Positions 8,028-16,079 of a stretch of 36,801 nt of DNA are shown one piece after another. Location of the stretch: the IMG/VR virus record IMGVR_UViG_3300030329_003531, positions 1 through 36,801 of that record; one strand, written 5' to 3'. A program made the position numbers and the translations under genes. The notes beneath the pieces were generated by a model that was given only the letters and a program-made list of their open reading frames with translations, was not told where the DNA came from and searched no databases. The DNA is from a virus. Positions within the stretch are counted from its first letter, which is position 1; each line of letters starts with the position of its first letter.

Positions 8028-8498
8028 TTAGCTTTTATAATAAACTTTACTACCCGAAGTTGCGGCACCTGCCAATTCTTTAGCAGGGTATTTTGCCCCA
8101 TATCTTAATAGTATTAAAGTTATATTATCTGTTCCACTATTACCTGCTTCAGCGGCAGTACCTCTGATATGTGTAAACCCATTATCTGTATCAAGGTCTT
8201 CTGCATTAATTTCAATATATGCAAAATCGCCGTCAGCATCTAAAGGTGCATCTGTATCATAGTTTCCGCCACTTGCTGAAGTGGTTAAATCTTTAGCTGA
8301 AGTGCCGCTTGAATCTGTGGCTTGTTGAATTTTAAGTGTGTCAACATCATCACCACTATCCCAAGTACCAACCTCTGCATACAAAGTTGCCTTTGCAAAG
8401 TTTTTCATTGATACCCAAGAAGTGTTTACTGAAGTTCCACCAATGTCAGCAGTTTCTGCTAAAGTGATTATTCCGTTTTCAGAAAAAAATCCGTTCAT
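8028..8498 (-). CDS. Probable capsid decoration protein, 156 aa
   Basis: Acidic, Gly/Thr/Ser/Asp-rich protein immediately after the major capsid gene, the usual place of a decoration (head fibre or cement) protein. It shows alternating strands (ATLYAEVGTWDSGDDVDTL, FAYIEINAEDLDTDNGF, ITLILLRYGAKYPAKEL). No enzyme motif. A clear ribosome site (AGGAG) sits seven bases before the ATG. Confidence 0.65.
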   Translation of the reverse strand: MNGFFSENGIITLAETADIGGTSVNTSWVSMKNFAKATLYAEVGTWDSGDDVDTLKIQQATDSSGTSAKDLTTSASGGNYDTDAPLDADGDFAYIEINAEDLDTDNGFTHIRGTAAEAGNSGTDNITLILLRYGAKYPAKELAGAATSGSKVYYKS

Positions 8499-8508
8499 AA
8501 TTTACTCC

Positions 8509-9696
8509 TTAACTTCTTGTAGCTAATGCTACGAATGGACTTATAGTATTACTTCCGTGTTGCGGGGTAATTGCTGAGTCTAACCAAGGGGCACCATCTA
8601 GTCTTTCAGTAAATCGCCATACAGTTTCGCCGTTTGCGAATCTATAGTGATCTGAAGAAGCTATAGTAATACCTTGTCTGTCACCAATTACATAGTAACT
8701 CAAGTCTGCATAATAAATGTCCCCAACTGTACCAAGTGTTTGTGCATGTTCAGTAAAGAATATTGGTCGCCCAAATATGCTCATTGGAACTTCAGCACTT
8801 GCATTGTTCACAAATATAGCTGAACCACCTGTACCAACATTAAGAGCCATAGTCATAAGCTGTGGCATAACATCGGGGTGAGCAATCCAAACTGCATTTT
8901 TATGTGAACTTGGTATCATTCTTGAATACATTTTCACAAGGTTTTCATAAACTATTGTTGTTGCCGCTTGTCCTGTTTCTTTTGCAACAGAAATTAGTGC
9001 ATCTGCATTTTTGATTCCAAGCGGTTCACCTGCTCCATCACCATTGATAAAAGCATTTTCTTCGTAGAATCTAATTGCATCACCAAACATTCCTGTAAGT
9101 AAAGATTCAAGTGCAATAGCTGAATCTTGTGCTAATTCATTACTTGCTTGTGTATATCCTGTTAATTTTTTAGCAACTAATTGGAATTGTGCAAAGTCGG
9201 GTTCACTAGCTGTGTAGCTACCACTTTCTTCAACCCAATATCCAACCACTCCACCAAAAACAGAACTTGCATGGGAAGTATCTTTAACTCTAGGAAGTTT
9301 GATTGTATTACTTGCCATAGGAATTGTTTTTGCTCTTGGTCGTATAATTGCTTCTTCCAAAGGTATTCTTAACAACTCTGCTTGGAATTCTTCGGGTACT
9401 AGGAATCCGCCTGTTTCACCACTTGCTTCACCTAATGCCTTTAATCTAACATCATTATTTTTACCTTTATTTTTATCATCAATAGCTTTTATATATTCAC
9501 CGAAAGATTTAAAATTATTTTCATTTTCTTTTTGTGTATTTTCTGCTATTGGTAATCTCTGTTCGGGTATTCTAGCTTTAAGTTGTTTGTCGATTTCTTC
9601 AGTAATTACATTTTGTGCATACTTTTCGACTTCAGCTTGTTGCTCTTTGAAATCCTTTTCAGAGATCGGCTCAACTCGTATTTCATCGTCTGCCAT
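8509..9696 (-). CDS. Major capsid protein, HK97 fold, 395 aa
   Basis: Residues 1-85 are the charged, coiled-coil delta (scaffold) domain. The body begins near SGETGGFLVPEEFQAELL (92-109), followed by IRPRAKTIPMASNTIKLPR, the typical N-arm/E-loop start of HK97-type capsids. Later elements include NAVWIAHPDVMPQL and AYLDSAITPQ-like terminal sequence (APWLDSAITPQ). The prohead protease encoded just upstream probably removes the delta domain near residues 85-95. Length is typical. The gene lies two bases after the protease gene. Confidence 0.93.
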   Translation of the reverse strand: MADDEIRVEPISEKDFKEQQAEVEKYAQNVITEEIDKQLKARIPEQRLPIAENTQKENENNFKSFGEYIKAIDDKNKGKNNDVRLKALGEASGETGGFLVPEEFQAELLRIPLEEAIIRPRAKTIPMASNTIKLPRVKDTSHASSVFGGVVGYWVEESGSYTASEPDFAQFQLVAKKLTGYTQASNELAQDSAIALESLLTGMFGDAIRFYEENAFINGDGAGEPLGIKNADALISVAKETGQAATTIVYENLVKMYSRMIPSSHKNAVWIAHPDVMPQLMTMALNVGTGGSAIFVNNASAEVPMSIFGRPIFFTEHAQTLGTVGDIYYADLSYYVIGDRQGITIASSDHYRFANGETVWRFTERLDGAPWLDSAITPQHGSNTISPFVALATRS

Positions 9697-9698
9697 TT

Positions 9699-10619
9699 TT
9701 ACACCTCATTATTTTTTTTATTTTGTAAATTTTTAAAAGCATTAGCAACTATTTCTTCAGTATTAATAGATGAATATTCAACATCATCAATTTTATTTTT
9801 CTGATTAATAATTTCTACTGCTTTCATTAGTTTTGCTTTTTCTTTATCTGTAAGCATAACAGTGTAGTTTGTAGAACCTTTTCCATGTTCATCACCATAT
9901 CCATCGGGGTCATCAGTAGTTAGTTCATCATATTCTTCATGGGTATTACATGGCATATACAAAGTATTTCCATCTTCATCTTCCATTGTATGACTTCCTA
10001 CACAACCAATTTCTTCAGCTCTTGCTTCAGCTTCTTCTTCGGTTGTAAATTGATCTGCTACATCTACAGGGGCTTTTTCATCTAAAATTTCTTTTGCAAT
10101 TTCTTCTGCTATAACATCTATTCCTTTACTTCGCATTTCAACTAGTGCTTCACGATTGCTAGGAACTGATACTTGGGAAATTTCTAATAATTCAACATCT
10201 GTGTATGTCCGTTTGGGGTCATAACCATTTTGAGTAGTTCCGCCTTCAACATAATCTTTAGACATAAAACCAACAGAGAATGCCGCTTGACCTCTTTTTG
10301 CTAACTCGTAGCCCCAATCGGCTTCGGCATTACCTTTATTAATATAATATTTGGCAGTACCTTCAAGACCATTGTCTGTAACTTTTAAATCAACCCATTC
10401 ACCAAGTTGCTTGGTTAAATCGTTATAATCATGTGATGAAAGTAGTACAGGGTGTTTCATAAATTCACCAATAGTATTTCCCCATGCTTTAGATAAAATG
10501 ACTTCGCCATCTCTGTCTATAGCTTCAGTAGATACTACTGCTTTTATATAACCTTGTTCACCTTCTACTTCTTTTGTTTCGGCTCTATAACTTTTATAAA
10601 TTTTTTTACCGAAAGGCAT
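9699..10619 (-). CDS. Prohead serine protease, HK97 gp4-like, 306 aa
   Basis: Cleaves the capsid delta domain during maturation. Family features are visible: SSHDYNDLTKQLGEW with the catalytic His at 63, FSVGFMSKDY with the catalytic Ser at 115, and LLEISQVSVPSN (144-155), the conserved strand before the end of the domain. The protease domain ends near residue 165. A C-terminal half rich in Asp and Glu (170-306) is a long extension, often self-cleaved or scaffold-like. Preceded by a GAGGT ribosome site and by a leader with a promoter and terminator-like hairpin. Confidence 0.9.
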   Translation of the reverse strand: MPFGKKIYKSYRAETKEVEGEQGYIKAVVSTEAIDRDGEVILSKAWGNTIGEFMKHPVLLSSHDYNDLTKQLGEWVDLKVTDNGLEGTAKYYINKGNAEADWGYELAKRGQAAFSVGFMSKDYVEGGTTQNGYDPKRTYTDVELLEISQVSVPSNREALVEMRSKGIDVIAEEIAKEILDEKAPVDVADQFTTEEEAEARAEEIGCVGSHTMEDEDGNTLYMPCNTHEEYDELTTDDPDGYGDEHGKGSTNYTVMLTDKEKAKLMKAVEIINQKNKIDDVEYSSINTEEIVANAFKNLQNKKNNEV

Positions 10620-10652
10620 ATTTTACCTCATCTGTTTGGTCTCTTTTTAAAC

Positions 10653-10678
10653 AAAAAAAGACCTAGAATTTAAAGGTC
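10653..10678 (-). terminator. Intrinsic terminator-like hairpin in the protease leader
   Basis: On the minus strand GACCT and AGGTC form a 5-bp stem with a 9-base loop, followed at once by seven T. It lies after the promoter at 10756-10785 and before the protease gene, so it would act as an attenuator or as a stop for upstream transcription. The stem is short. Confidence 0.5.
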
Positions 10679-10741
10679 GGTTTTCTTTAAATTTCGGTCT
10701 ATATAACTCACGATTGGCATTGGTTTAATAACTCTAGCCAT
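10670..10741 (-). CDS. Possible leader peptide, 23 aa
   Basis: A short frame MARVIKPMPIVSYIDRNLKK followed by TDL, ATG at 10741, between the promoter and the terminator-like hairpin. Its stop codon lies inside the hairpin, the geometry seen in translation-coupled attenuators. No strong Shine-Dalgarno site is visible (only AGAAA), and the predicted transcript start is about 8 bases upstream. It may not be translated. Confidence 0.3.
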   Translation of the reverse strand: MARVIKPMPIVSYIDRNLKKTDL

Positions 10742-10755
10742 ATTTAATTTCTATT

Positions 10756-10785
10756 ATTATGGCACAGAGTTTATTATTTTGTCAA
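10756..10785 (-). promoter_or_regulatory. Sigma70-type promoter before the protease/capsid genes
   Basis: TTGACA (10785-10780), 18-base spacer, CATAAT (10761-10756). The only TTGACA-type -35 I found here with proper spacing. It would start transcription near 10749 and drive the head genes. Confidence 0.6.
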
Positions 10786-10944
10786 TTGTTTTTTCTTTTT
10801 TGTATTATATTCTACTTTAGCAAAAGCAAAATCTTGTTGATTGTTTTTAATTGCAGTATCAAAATATTTTATTGCTTGATCTTGATGTGTAGTAATAATA
10901 TCTTTTAATATTTGCTTTTTCCAATTTCTATAATTAGGTAACAT
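10774..10944 (-). CDS. Small basic protein, 56 aa
   Basis: Frame from ATG 10944 to TAA 10774 with a good ribosome site (AAAGGAA, spacing about 7). It starts MLPNYRNWKKQILKDII, helical, and ends with a Lys-rich tail (NTKKKKQLTK). The end of the gene contains the TTGACA element of the next promoter. I do not recognise a family. It sits between a strong intergenic hairpin and the capsid operon leader. Confidence 0.65.
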   Translation of the reverse strand: MLPNYRNWKKQILKDIITTHQDQAIKYFDTAIKNNQQDFAFAKVEYNTKKKKQLTK

Positions 10945-10966
10945 TTTTAATTCCTTTTAAAGTTAT

Positions 10967-10986
10967 GGGGGGTATTTCTACCCCCC
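10967..10986 (-). other. Strong intergenic hairpin with GAAA tetraloop
   Basis: On the minus strand GGGGGGTA and TACCCCCC pair perfectly (8 bp) around a GAAA loop, a GNRA tetraloop, which indicates that the RNA of this strand is the functional one. No T run follows, so it is more likely an RNA processing or stability element than an intrinsic terminator. Confidence 0.7.
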
Positions 10987-10997
10987 CTGTTTATTAT

Positions 10998-11186
10998 TTA
11001 TAACTGTAGTATGTCGTCTAAAGTAATTCCGCCCCGTGCTTCACATTCTTTGCTGAATATTACTTGGCGAACATTTTTTATTGCTCGTTGAAGAACAAAG
11101 TCAACTCTGTTTAATCTGTTTTGGACTTTCGATAATTCTTCTAAATCCATTTGTATAATTTCGGTTAGTGTAGGTATTTCATTCAT
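10998..11186 (-). CDS. Small hypothetical protein, 62 aa
   Basis: Helical protein starting MNEIPTLTEIIQMDLEE, with heptad-like spacing of Leu and Val in the middle (SKVQNRLNRVDFVLQRA). It has its own promoter (11228-11256) and a strong ribosome site (AAAAGGAG). No family recognised. The strong promoter inside the head block suggests it is made at a different time or level from its neighbours. Confidence 0.7.
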   Translation of the reverse strand: MNEIPTLTEIIQMDLEELSKVQNRLNRVDFVLQRAIKNVRQVIFSKECEARGGITLDDILQL

Positions 11187-11227
11187 TTTTAACTCCTTTT
11201 AAGTTAATTAATTTAATTTATATATAT

Positions 11228-11256
11228 ATTATAAGTTATACATTAAAGAATGTAAA
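11228..11256 (-). promoter_or_regulatory. Promoter TTTACA-17-TATAAT
   Basis: TTTACA at 11256-11251 and TATAAT at 11233-11228 with a 17-base spacer, just after the portal stop codon. One of a family of near-identical promoters in this genome. Confidence 0.75.
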
Positions 11257-11293
11257 GTATAATATACTATATATTTAACAAAATTAAAGGAAT

Positions 11294-13528
11294 TTATTGT
11301 ATTTTAGCACTTTTTTCTTTATTATTACTGAATTTAATCTCAACTTTACACCTATTACAGTATAAATTAACAGTTCCTAACACTTTTTTGCCTAATAGTT
11401 TAGAACATTGAGGACATCTAGCTTCACTTAATGGGTAAGAATAATTATCTTTGCTAACTATATCTAAATCGTTTGCTGATAACTGTGCATTTTCTTCTTG
11501 GTCTAGTATTTGATTTATAGTATCAAAATCAAGAACATCTGTCATAGTACATCTGCAATTAATATTTTCTTCGGGCAAACTGCCTTGAGCAGGGGCTAAC
11601 ATAGAATCACCACCAACAATAAATTCTTGTTCAAGTTTCCTTTCTTGTCTGTGTGCAAATTCGTGGGTTTCTCTTGTACTTTCATCAAGTGCCGCCAACC
11701 ATCTTTTTCCTGTTACTACTTGACTTTGTTTTGCTGATTGTAAATGCCCAAAATTAACTGCTGATACTGTTTCTGTTCTTGCTATTTTCAATGCTCTTTC
11801 TTTAGACAATATTCCTCTTTTCGTAATTTTCTCTGCAACAGCATTAGCCCCTAAACCTTCATTTCTTGATGCCAATAATATTGCATTCAATTCTTTAGCA
11901 GTTTTTCGGTTAATTCCTTTTGCGTGTTTAAGTCCTTCATTATCAAGATAATGTTGAAATTCTGATGTATCAGTATCTATATCAAAACCAAATTGTACTT
12001 TAGGTTCTTGCTTTGTAATACTTCGCCTTTGCCTGTTGGCTTGATCTTCTATATATTCTTTTTCGTCATTTGCTCCTTTCATTAATGATTTTAATATCAA
12101 TGGTCGAATAGCAATATATAATTTTTCATTCCAATTATTTTCATCAAACACATCTTCGTCTTTGTAATCAGTTTTGTTTATATTTGCTATTATTACTTTT
12201 TCTTGTTGTTCTAATATATTTGATATAACATCAGTAAATTCATTTTCAAGTGGTGTTGTTGCATCTACAAATGCTTTCCACATAATTTCTCTGCTATCAT
12301 GGTTATGTGTTTTTATTTCCTTATTATAATTTCTCATAACATTTTCAGATTGCGAAGATAAAGGTTCCATAAATATATCACCATCTGCCATAGGCTCAAG
12401 TCCTACTTTTATTCTTGCTTCATTTCTAGTTATATATCCACTTTTAAAACCTTGATCTGCTATAGACAAATTTCTGTCTATGTCAGCAGGAACAGGGGTA
12501 TCATAATCTATAAATAATGTTTTATCGTTATACAACGGAATAAATTGTTCGTTTAATTTTGCTTTTATTCTTTCAAGTCTTGGTTTCAATACCCACCTAG
12601 CAAAAGTATATTCACTTGCTTCAGCATTTGCTCTGTTTACATCTTCAGCTATTCCTAAAATATGCTTTGGCATACCATAAACTCCCATTATGACATCACG
12701 ATTCATAACTCTTAAATCTCTAAATTGCATATCCCTTTGAGTTAAAGTATTTGTATGCCAACTTGCTCCACCTTCTAGTATTGCCACTTTATGCGAATTT
12801 GTAGTTCCTTGATGTTGTCTGTTCCATTGATATCGTAATCGTTCATATTGTGAATCTGTTAAAGTTCCTTCAAATTGTATGACTCCATTAGGTTCTGCTG
12901 AATTTTGGAAAAAAGCTCTGTTATATTGGCTACTAAATTTTTCTGCTTCAACATCACTACTTACTGAACCCAATGGTGATTGACCACGAAACGGATTTTT
13001 AGGATTAGGTAATTTAATATGAACTATATCTTCAATGCTTAATGGTATTTCGTCATTACCATTTTTATATACATATCCTTTTATGTACATTTTTCTATCG
13101 GGAACAACTTTGATTTTATTAGGATTCATAACCCAAATTTCAGCAGGTTGTCCTGCCGTATCTTTTAATACTAACCAAAAAACTTCACCTGTTAAATCTA
13201 TATAAGTTTGTGTTTGTTCCATCATTTCTAATCCTGTATGGAATGGATTAACAAAATCAAATAATTCTAATAAAGGGTGTTCAATAATTTCTTCTATATC
13301 ATTTCCGTTTTTCTTTGAATACAATCGCCATTTTGTTTCAGCTATTGCACTTGATATTCTTGACACACAAGCAAACACCCAACCTACTTGACCATAAGTA
13401 TTTACAAAATCTGAAGGGCTAGTTGTTCCTTGTGCAAATACATAAGGACTATAACTAAACGAATCATCAAAACTTGGTTGTTTGATTTCTGTTTTTATAA
13501 ATGGATTTATTTTTTCATACCATGCCAT
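11294..13528 (-). CDS. Portal protein fused to MuF-like domain and C-terminal zinc ribbon, 744 aa
   Basis: Residues 1 to about 420 are an HK97-type portal (VFACVSRISSAIAETKWRLY, YIDLTGEVFWLV, VNRANAEASEYTFARWVLKP). A helical linker follows, then a MuF-like head-morphogenesis domain around 560-690 (KIARTETVSAVNFGHL, KRWLAALDESTRETH, NCRCTM). The last 45 residues form a zinc ribbon, CPQC at 705-708 and CNRC at 724-727, resembling the Mu Com protein. Portals are normally 400-500 residues. Portal-MuF fusions are known in marine phages, and the Com-like end is the unusual part. It forms the vertex through which DNA is packaged. Confidence 0.93.
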   Translation of the reverse strand: MAWYEKINPFIKTEIKQPSFDDSFSYSPYVFAQGTTSPSDFVNTYGQVGWVFACVSRISSAIAETKWRLYSKKNGNDIEEIIEHPLLELFDFVNPFHTGLEMMEQTQTYIDLTGEVFWLVLKDTAGQPAEIWVMNPNKIKVVPDRKMYIKGYVYKNGNDEIPLSIEDIVHIKLPNPKNPFRGQSPLGSVSSDVEAEKFSSQYNRAFFQNSAEPNGVIQFEGTLTDSQYERLRYQWNRQHQGTTNSHKVAILEGGASWHTNTLTQRDMQFRDLRVMNRDVIMGVYGMPKHILGIAEDVNRANAEASEYTFARWVLKPRLERIKAKLNEQFIPLYNDKTLFIDYDTPVPADIDRNLSIADQGFKSGYITRNEARIKVGLEPMADGDIFMEPLSSQSENVMRNYNKEIKTHNHDSREIMWKAFVDATTPLENEFTDVISNILEQQEKVIIANINKTDYKDEDVFDENNWNEKLYIAIRPLILKSLMKGANDEKEYIEDQANRQRRSITKQEPKVQFGFDIDTDTSEFQHYLDNEGLKHAKGINRKTAKELNAILLASRNEGLGANAVAEKITKRGILSKERALKIARTETVSAVNFGHLQSAKQSQVVTGKRWLAALDESTRETHEFAHRQERKLEQEFIVGGDSMLAPAQGSLPEENINCRCTMTDVLDFDTINQILDQEENAQLSANDLDIVSKDNYSYPLSEARCPQCSKLLGKKVLGTVNLYCNRCKVEIKFSNNKEKSAKIQ

Positions 13529-13538
13529 ATTTTACTCC

Positions 13539-14819
13539 TTATAGCCAACGGATAGCAGGATTCCCTGCTCCGCTTAATTCTGTTAATGACCACACCAAAG
13601 CATCTAATCTATCGGGGGAAGGGTCACCACTTAATGCTTCCCAATTACACAATTGATCTTCTAAAGCCGTAAACATACCACAATGAAATACTTTTTTTTG
13701 TTCATATAATGATGCTATTGGTTCTGCTCTGACTCTTTTACCTCTACTTGCATGAACTGCCTTATAGGGAACATCATCAGATTTTGTTTTTAATGTATGT
13801 TCAACTAATTGTCCGCCATTATTTGTTTCGGCAACTATTTTATCAGCTTTATATAATTCATATAATGAAATAGCAAGTTCTGCCCATTCTTTAGGACTAT
13901 ATCTTCCGCTTTTATCATCTAACAAATAATATTTACCTTCTGTATCTTTTCCCGCAACTACAATTCCTGTTTCATCACTTGTGTTTTTGTTAGTAACCGC
14001 AGGGTCAATAGCAACAATAACTCTTTCTAAATCTTCGGGTTTATCTTCCAACCTAAGTTCATCAAACCATTCTCGCTTCCATAATGCTCCTTCAGATTCT
14101 TCAAGTATTTCTGCATATATTTCCTGCATACCTAATCTTGTATTTTTATATTTAGATAATATAGCTTCAAAAAAATTATCACTTAAATTTTTTTTGTTTT
14201 CATAACTTGAACCTGTAGTCATAACAGTGTTTTTCATATCTCTTATATCTTTCAATAATTGTGTTGGTCTAGGAGTTGTTGTAATACATACTTGTGGTTT
14301 GTTACCTAATCTTAATCCAAACATTAAGTTATCCCAAGTGTCTTGTACATATTCCCAAGATGCTAATTCGTCACACCAAGCAGTATCAAACTGCGGACCA
14401 CGAAGCTGATCGGGTTCGTATGAAGAGAAAATATGTGCAACTGCCCCATTTTTCCATACCAATCTTCGTCTTGAAGGTTGATAATCGGGTTTATTCCATG
14501 GTGGGCTAATAGTTATAATTCCACTTTCACCCTCAATCATTACATCACGAACATCAGCAGGGGTTTTACCAACAATAGCAATTCTTTTTGCTTCGCCTGT
14601 TTCTACTCTTTCCCTTATCCATTCAGCTCCTGTTCTTGTTTTTCCAAATCCTCTTCCCGCTAATATTAACCAATTTGTCCAATTACCTTTAGGTGCAATT
14701 TGTTTAGGTCTAGCATTAACAGGTAATCGCCAATTATAAAAATCCTTGATTAAATCTAAATCAGTTTTTTTATCAATATTATTTATTTCTTTTTCAACTT
14801 GTTGTGGAGTCAACGACAT
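13539..14819 (-). CDS. terL: Terminase large subunit, 426 aa
   Basis: Packaging motor. The ATPase has Walker A AGRGFGKT (residues 54-61), Walker B region FDTAWCDELASWE, and coupling motif ITTTPRPTQLL. The nuclease half has VIVAIDPAVT (first catalytic Asp), an ETNNGG segment, and DRLDALVWSLTEL (last Asp). Length is typical. I place the start at ATG 14819. A GTG at 14828 is also in frame and lies at a better distance from a GGA, so the start is uncertain by three codons. The gene overlaps the small subunit gene by 26 bases. Confidence 0.93.
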   Translation of the reverse strand: MSLTPQQVEKEINNIDKKTDLDLIKDFYNWRLPVNARPKQIAPKGNWTNWLILAGRGFGKTRTGAEWIRERVETGEAKRIAIVGKTPADVRDVMIEGESGIITISPPWNKPDYQPSRRRLVWKNGAVAHIFSSYEPDQLRGPQFDTAWCDELASWEYVQDTWDNLMFGLRLGNKPQVCITTTPRPTQLLKDIRDMKNTVMTTGSSYENKKNLSDNFFEAILSKYKNTRLGMQEIYAEILEESEGALWKREWFDELRLEDKPEDLERVIVAIDPAVTNKNTSDETGIVVAGKDTEGKYYLLDDKSGRYSPKEWAELAISLYELYKADKIVAETNNGGQLVEHTLKTKSDDVPYKAVHASRGKRVRAEPIASLYEQKKVFHCGMFTALEDQLCNWEALSGDPSPDRLDALVWSLTELSGAGNPAIRWL

Positions 14820-15270
14820 TATCTTCACTAATTAAATTTTTCCATTTCTTTTTCAATTCTTCTTTATAATTGAAATTTTCATCAATAGTAAATGTCTGTT
14901 GCCTAGCATCTATATTAATATCAGTTTGTTCGCTATCTATACCAAATAATTTTCTTTGCCCTTCTATAATTTTTAAAATAGCAGTTAAAGCATTATAATC
15001 TATAGGTTCTGACATTACTTTAGGATATAACTTTGCCAATAATGCTTCATATCTATGGTGTGTAGTATCTCGAACAGTTTTAACCGCATCAGAAGTTTCA
15101 TCATTCATTTCTTTCAAAGCAAGTTTAAATTCTTTCCTAACTCTATAAGTAGTTAACCCTAAATTCTCTGCTATTTGGTTTTCGTTTAAACCAAATAATT
15201 TCAATTTTAATATTTGATTTTTTCTTGCATTTGATGCTAATTGTTTTGTTGATTTCTTTTTAGTTACCAT
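14794..15270 (-). CDS. terS: Terminase small subunit-like, 158 aa
   Basis: Basic N-terminus (MVTKKKSTKQL) followed by a helix-turn-helix (LFGLNENQIAENLGLTTYRVRKEF, about residues 26-50), then helices with YEALLAKLYP and a C-terminal acidic tail. This is the layout of small terminase subunits that recognise phage DNA for packaging. It lies directly upstream of the large subunit and overlaps it. Family sequence similarity cannot be judged by eye, so the call is from HTH, size and position. Confidence 0.7.
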   Translation of the reverse strand: MVTKKKSTKQLASNARKNQILKLKLFGLNENQIAENLGLTTYRVRKEFKLALKEMNDETSDAVKTVRDTTHHRYEALLAKLYPKVMSEPIDYNALTAILKIIEGQRKLFGIDSEQTDINIDARQQTFTIDENFNYKEELKKKWKNLISEDNVVDSTTS

Positions 15271-15301
15271 AGTTTAAAATTTTTTTAAATCATATTATAT
15301 A

Positions 15302-16057
15302 CTATTTTATACATATCCATGCAGTAAAATTATTCCACTTCCAAAAAATTTCACTATGCTTGAACCCTGCATTCTTAAATAATAAATTATTTTGTTCAAT
15401 AGTTAAAGGTACTAAAACACCTTCAAGTGATGCTTTTTTCCTGTCTATTTCTTCAGTACTATATCCGTTATCTTCTTTCATTGATAAATATTGTTCCACC
15501 ATTGATTGATTAGTTTCGGGAGTTGACCCAAGTACTTTTTCCACTATTATGAAAGCCCCGCCTTCTTGCAACATTTGGTAAACACATCTTAATAAATTTT
15601 GTCTATGCTCCATAGGAACAAACATTAAAGTTAATATAGAAGTTATTAAATTAATTTTTTTTGGATTAAATTTAGATTTGTCTAATGCTATTGGTCCTGC
15701 ATATAAATCATGTAAACAACCATTATTGAATCTTAAATCCCAATTATAAACATGAATATTGTTTTTGGTATTAGGAATCAATAATAATTCTTCTAACATA
15801 GGGTCACTTATTTCAGTTGCTATAAAATCATTGTTGGTACCTAAGTGCATTAGTGATTTAATAGCTTCACCACGAGAACTGCCTAAATCAATTATTACTT
15901 CATCATTTCCTATATAATTTTCCGCCCATTTCACTACAAGTTCCCTCATAACTCTATATTGCGGTATTGATCTATCAAGCATATTGTCAAACACTTTGGT
16001 TACTTCAGCATCAAATTCCCATTTGTCTTTAGGCATGGTCTTATCTAACTTTTCCAT
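15302..16057 (-). CDS. CmoA-like carboxy-SAM synthase, 251 aa
   Basis: CmoA converts SAM and prephenate into carboxy-SAM. Similarity to E. coli CmoA (from memory) is clear along the whole length: FDAEVTKVFDNMLDRSIPQY near the start, SAM motif IIDLGSSRGEA (55-65), EGGAFIIVEK (165-174), NGYSTEEIDRKKASLEGV (197-214) and the end GFKHSEIFWKWNNFTAWICIK split as in CmoA. Length 251 against 247. The E. coli Arg199, which holds the carboxylate, aligns with Lys208. No CmoB (the tRNA partner) is present. It follows a cytosine methyltransferase by 22 bases with its own AAAGG ribosome site, suggesting that its product feeds that enzyme. An ordinary methyltransferase of this fold is the alternative. Confidence 0.85.
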   Translation of the reverse strand: MEKLDKTMPKDKWEFDAEVTKVFDNMLDRSIPQYRVMRELVVKWAENYIGNDEVIIDLGSSRGEAIKSLMHLGTNNDFIATEISDPMLEELLLIPNTKNNIHVYNWDLRFNNGCLHDLYAGPIALDKSKFNPKKINLITSILTLMFVPMEHRQNLLRCVYQMLQEGGAFIIVEKVLGSTPETNQSMVEQYLSMKEDNGYSTEEIDRKKASLEGVLVPLTIEQNNLLFKNAGFKHSEIFWKWNNFTAWICIK

Positions 16058-16079
16058 ATTAACAACCTTTAAAATAATT

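Noticed and set aside
15302-16057. tRNA wobble (cmo5U) modification by the CmoA-like enzyme
   Set aside because: No CmoB or tRNA-modifying partner is present, while a cytosine methyltransferase with a changed motif X is directly adjacent. Acting on host tRNA with a host CmoB is not excluded.
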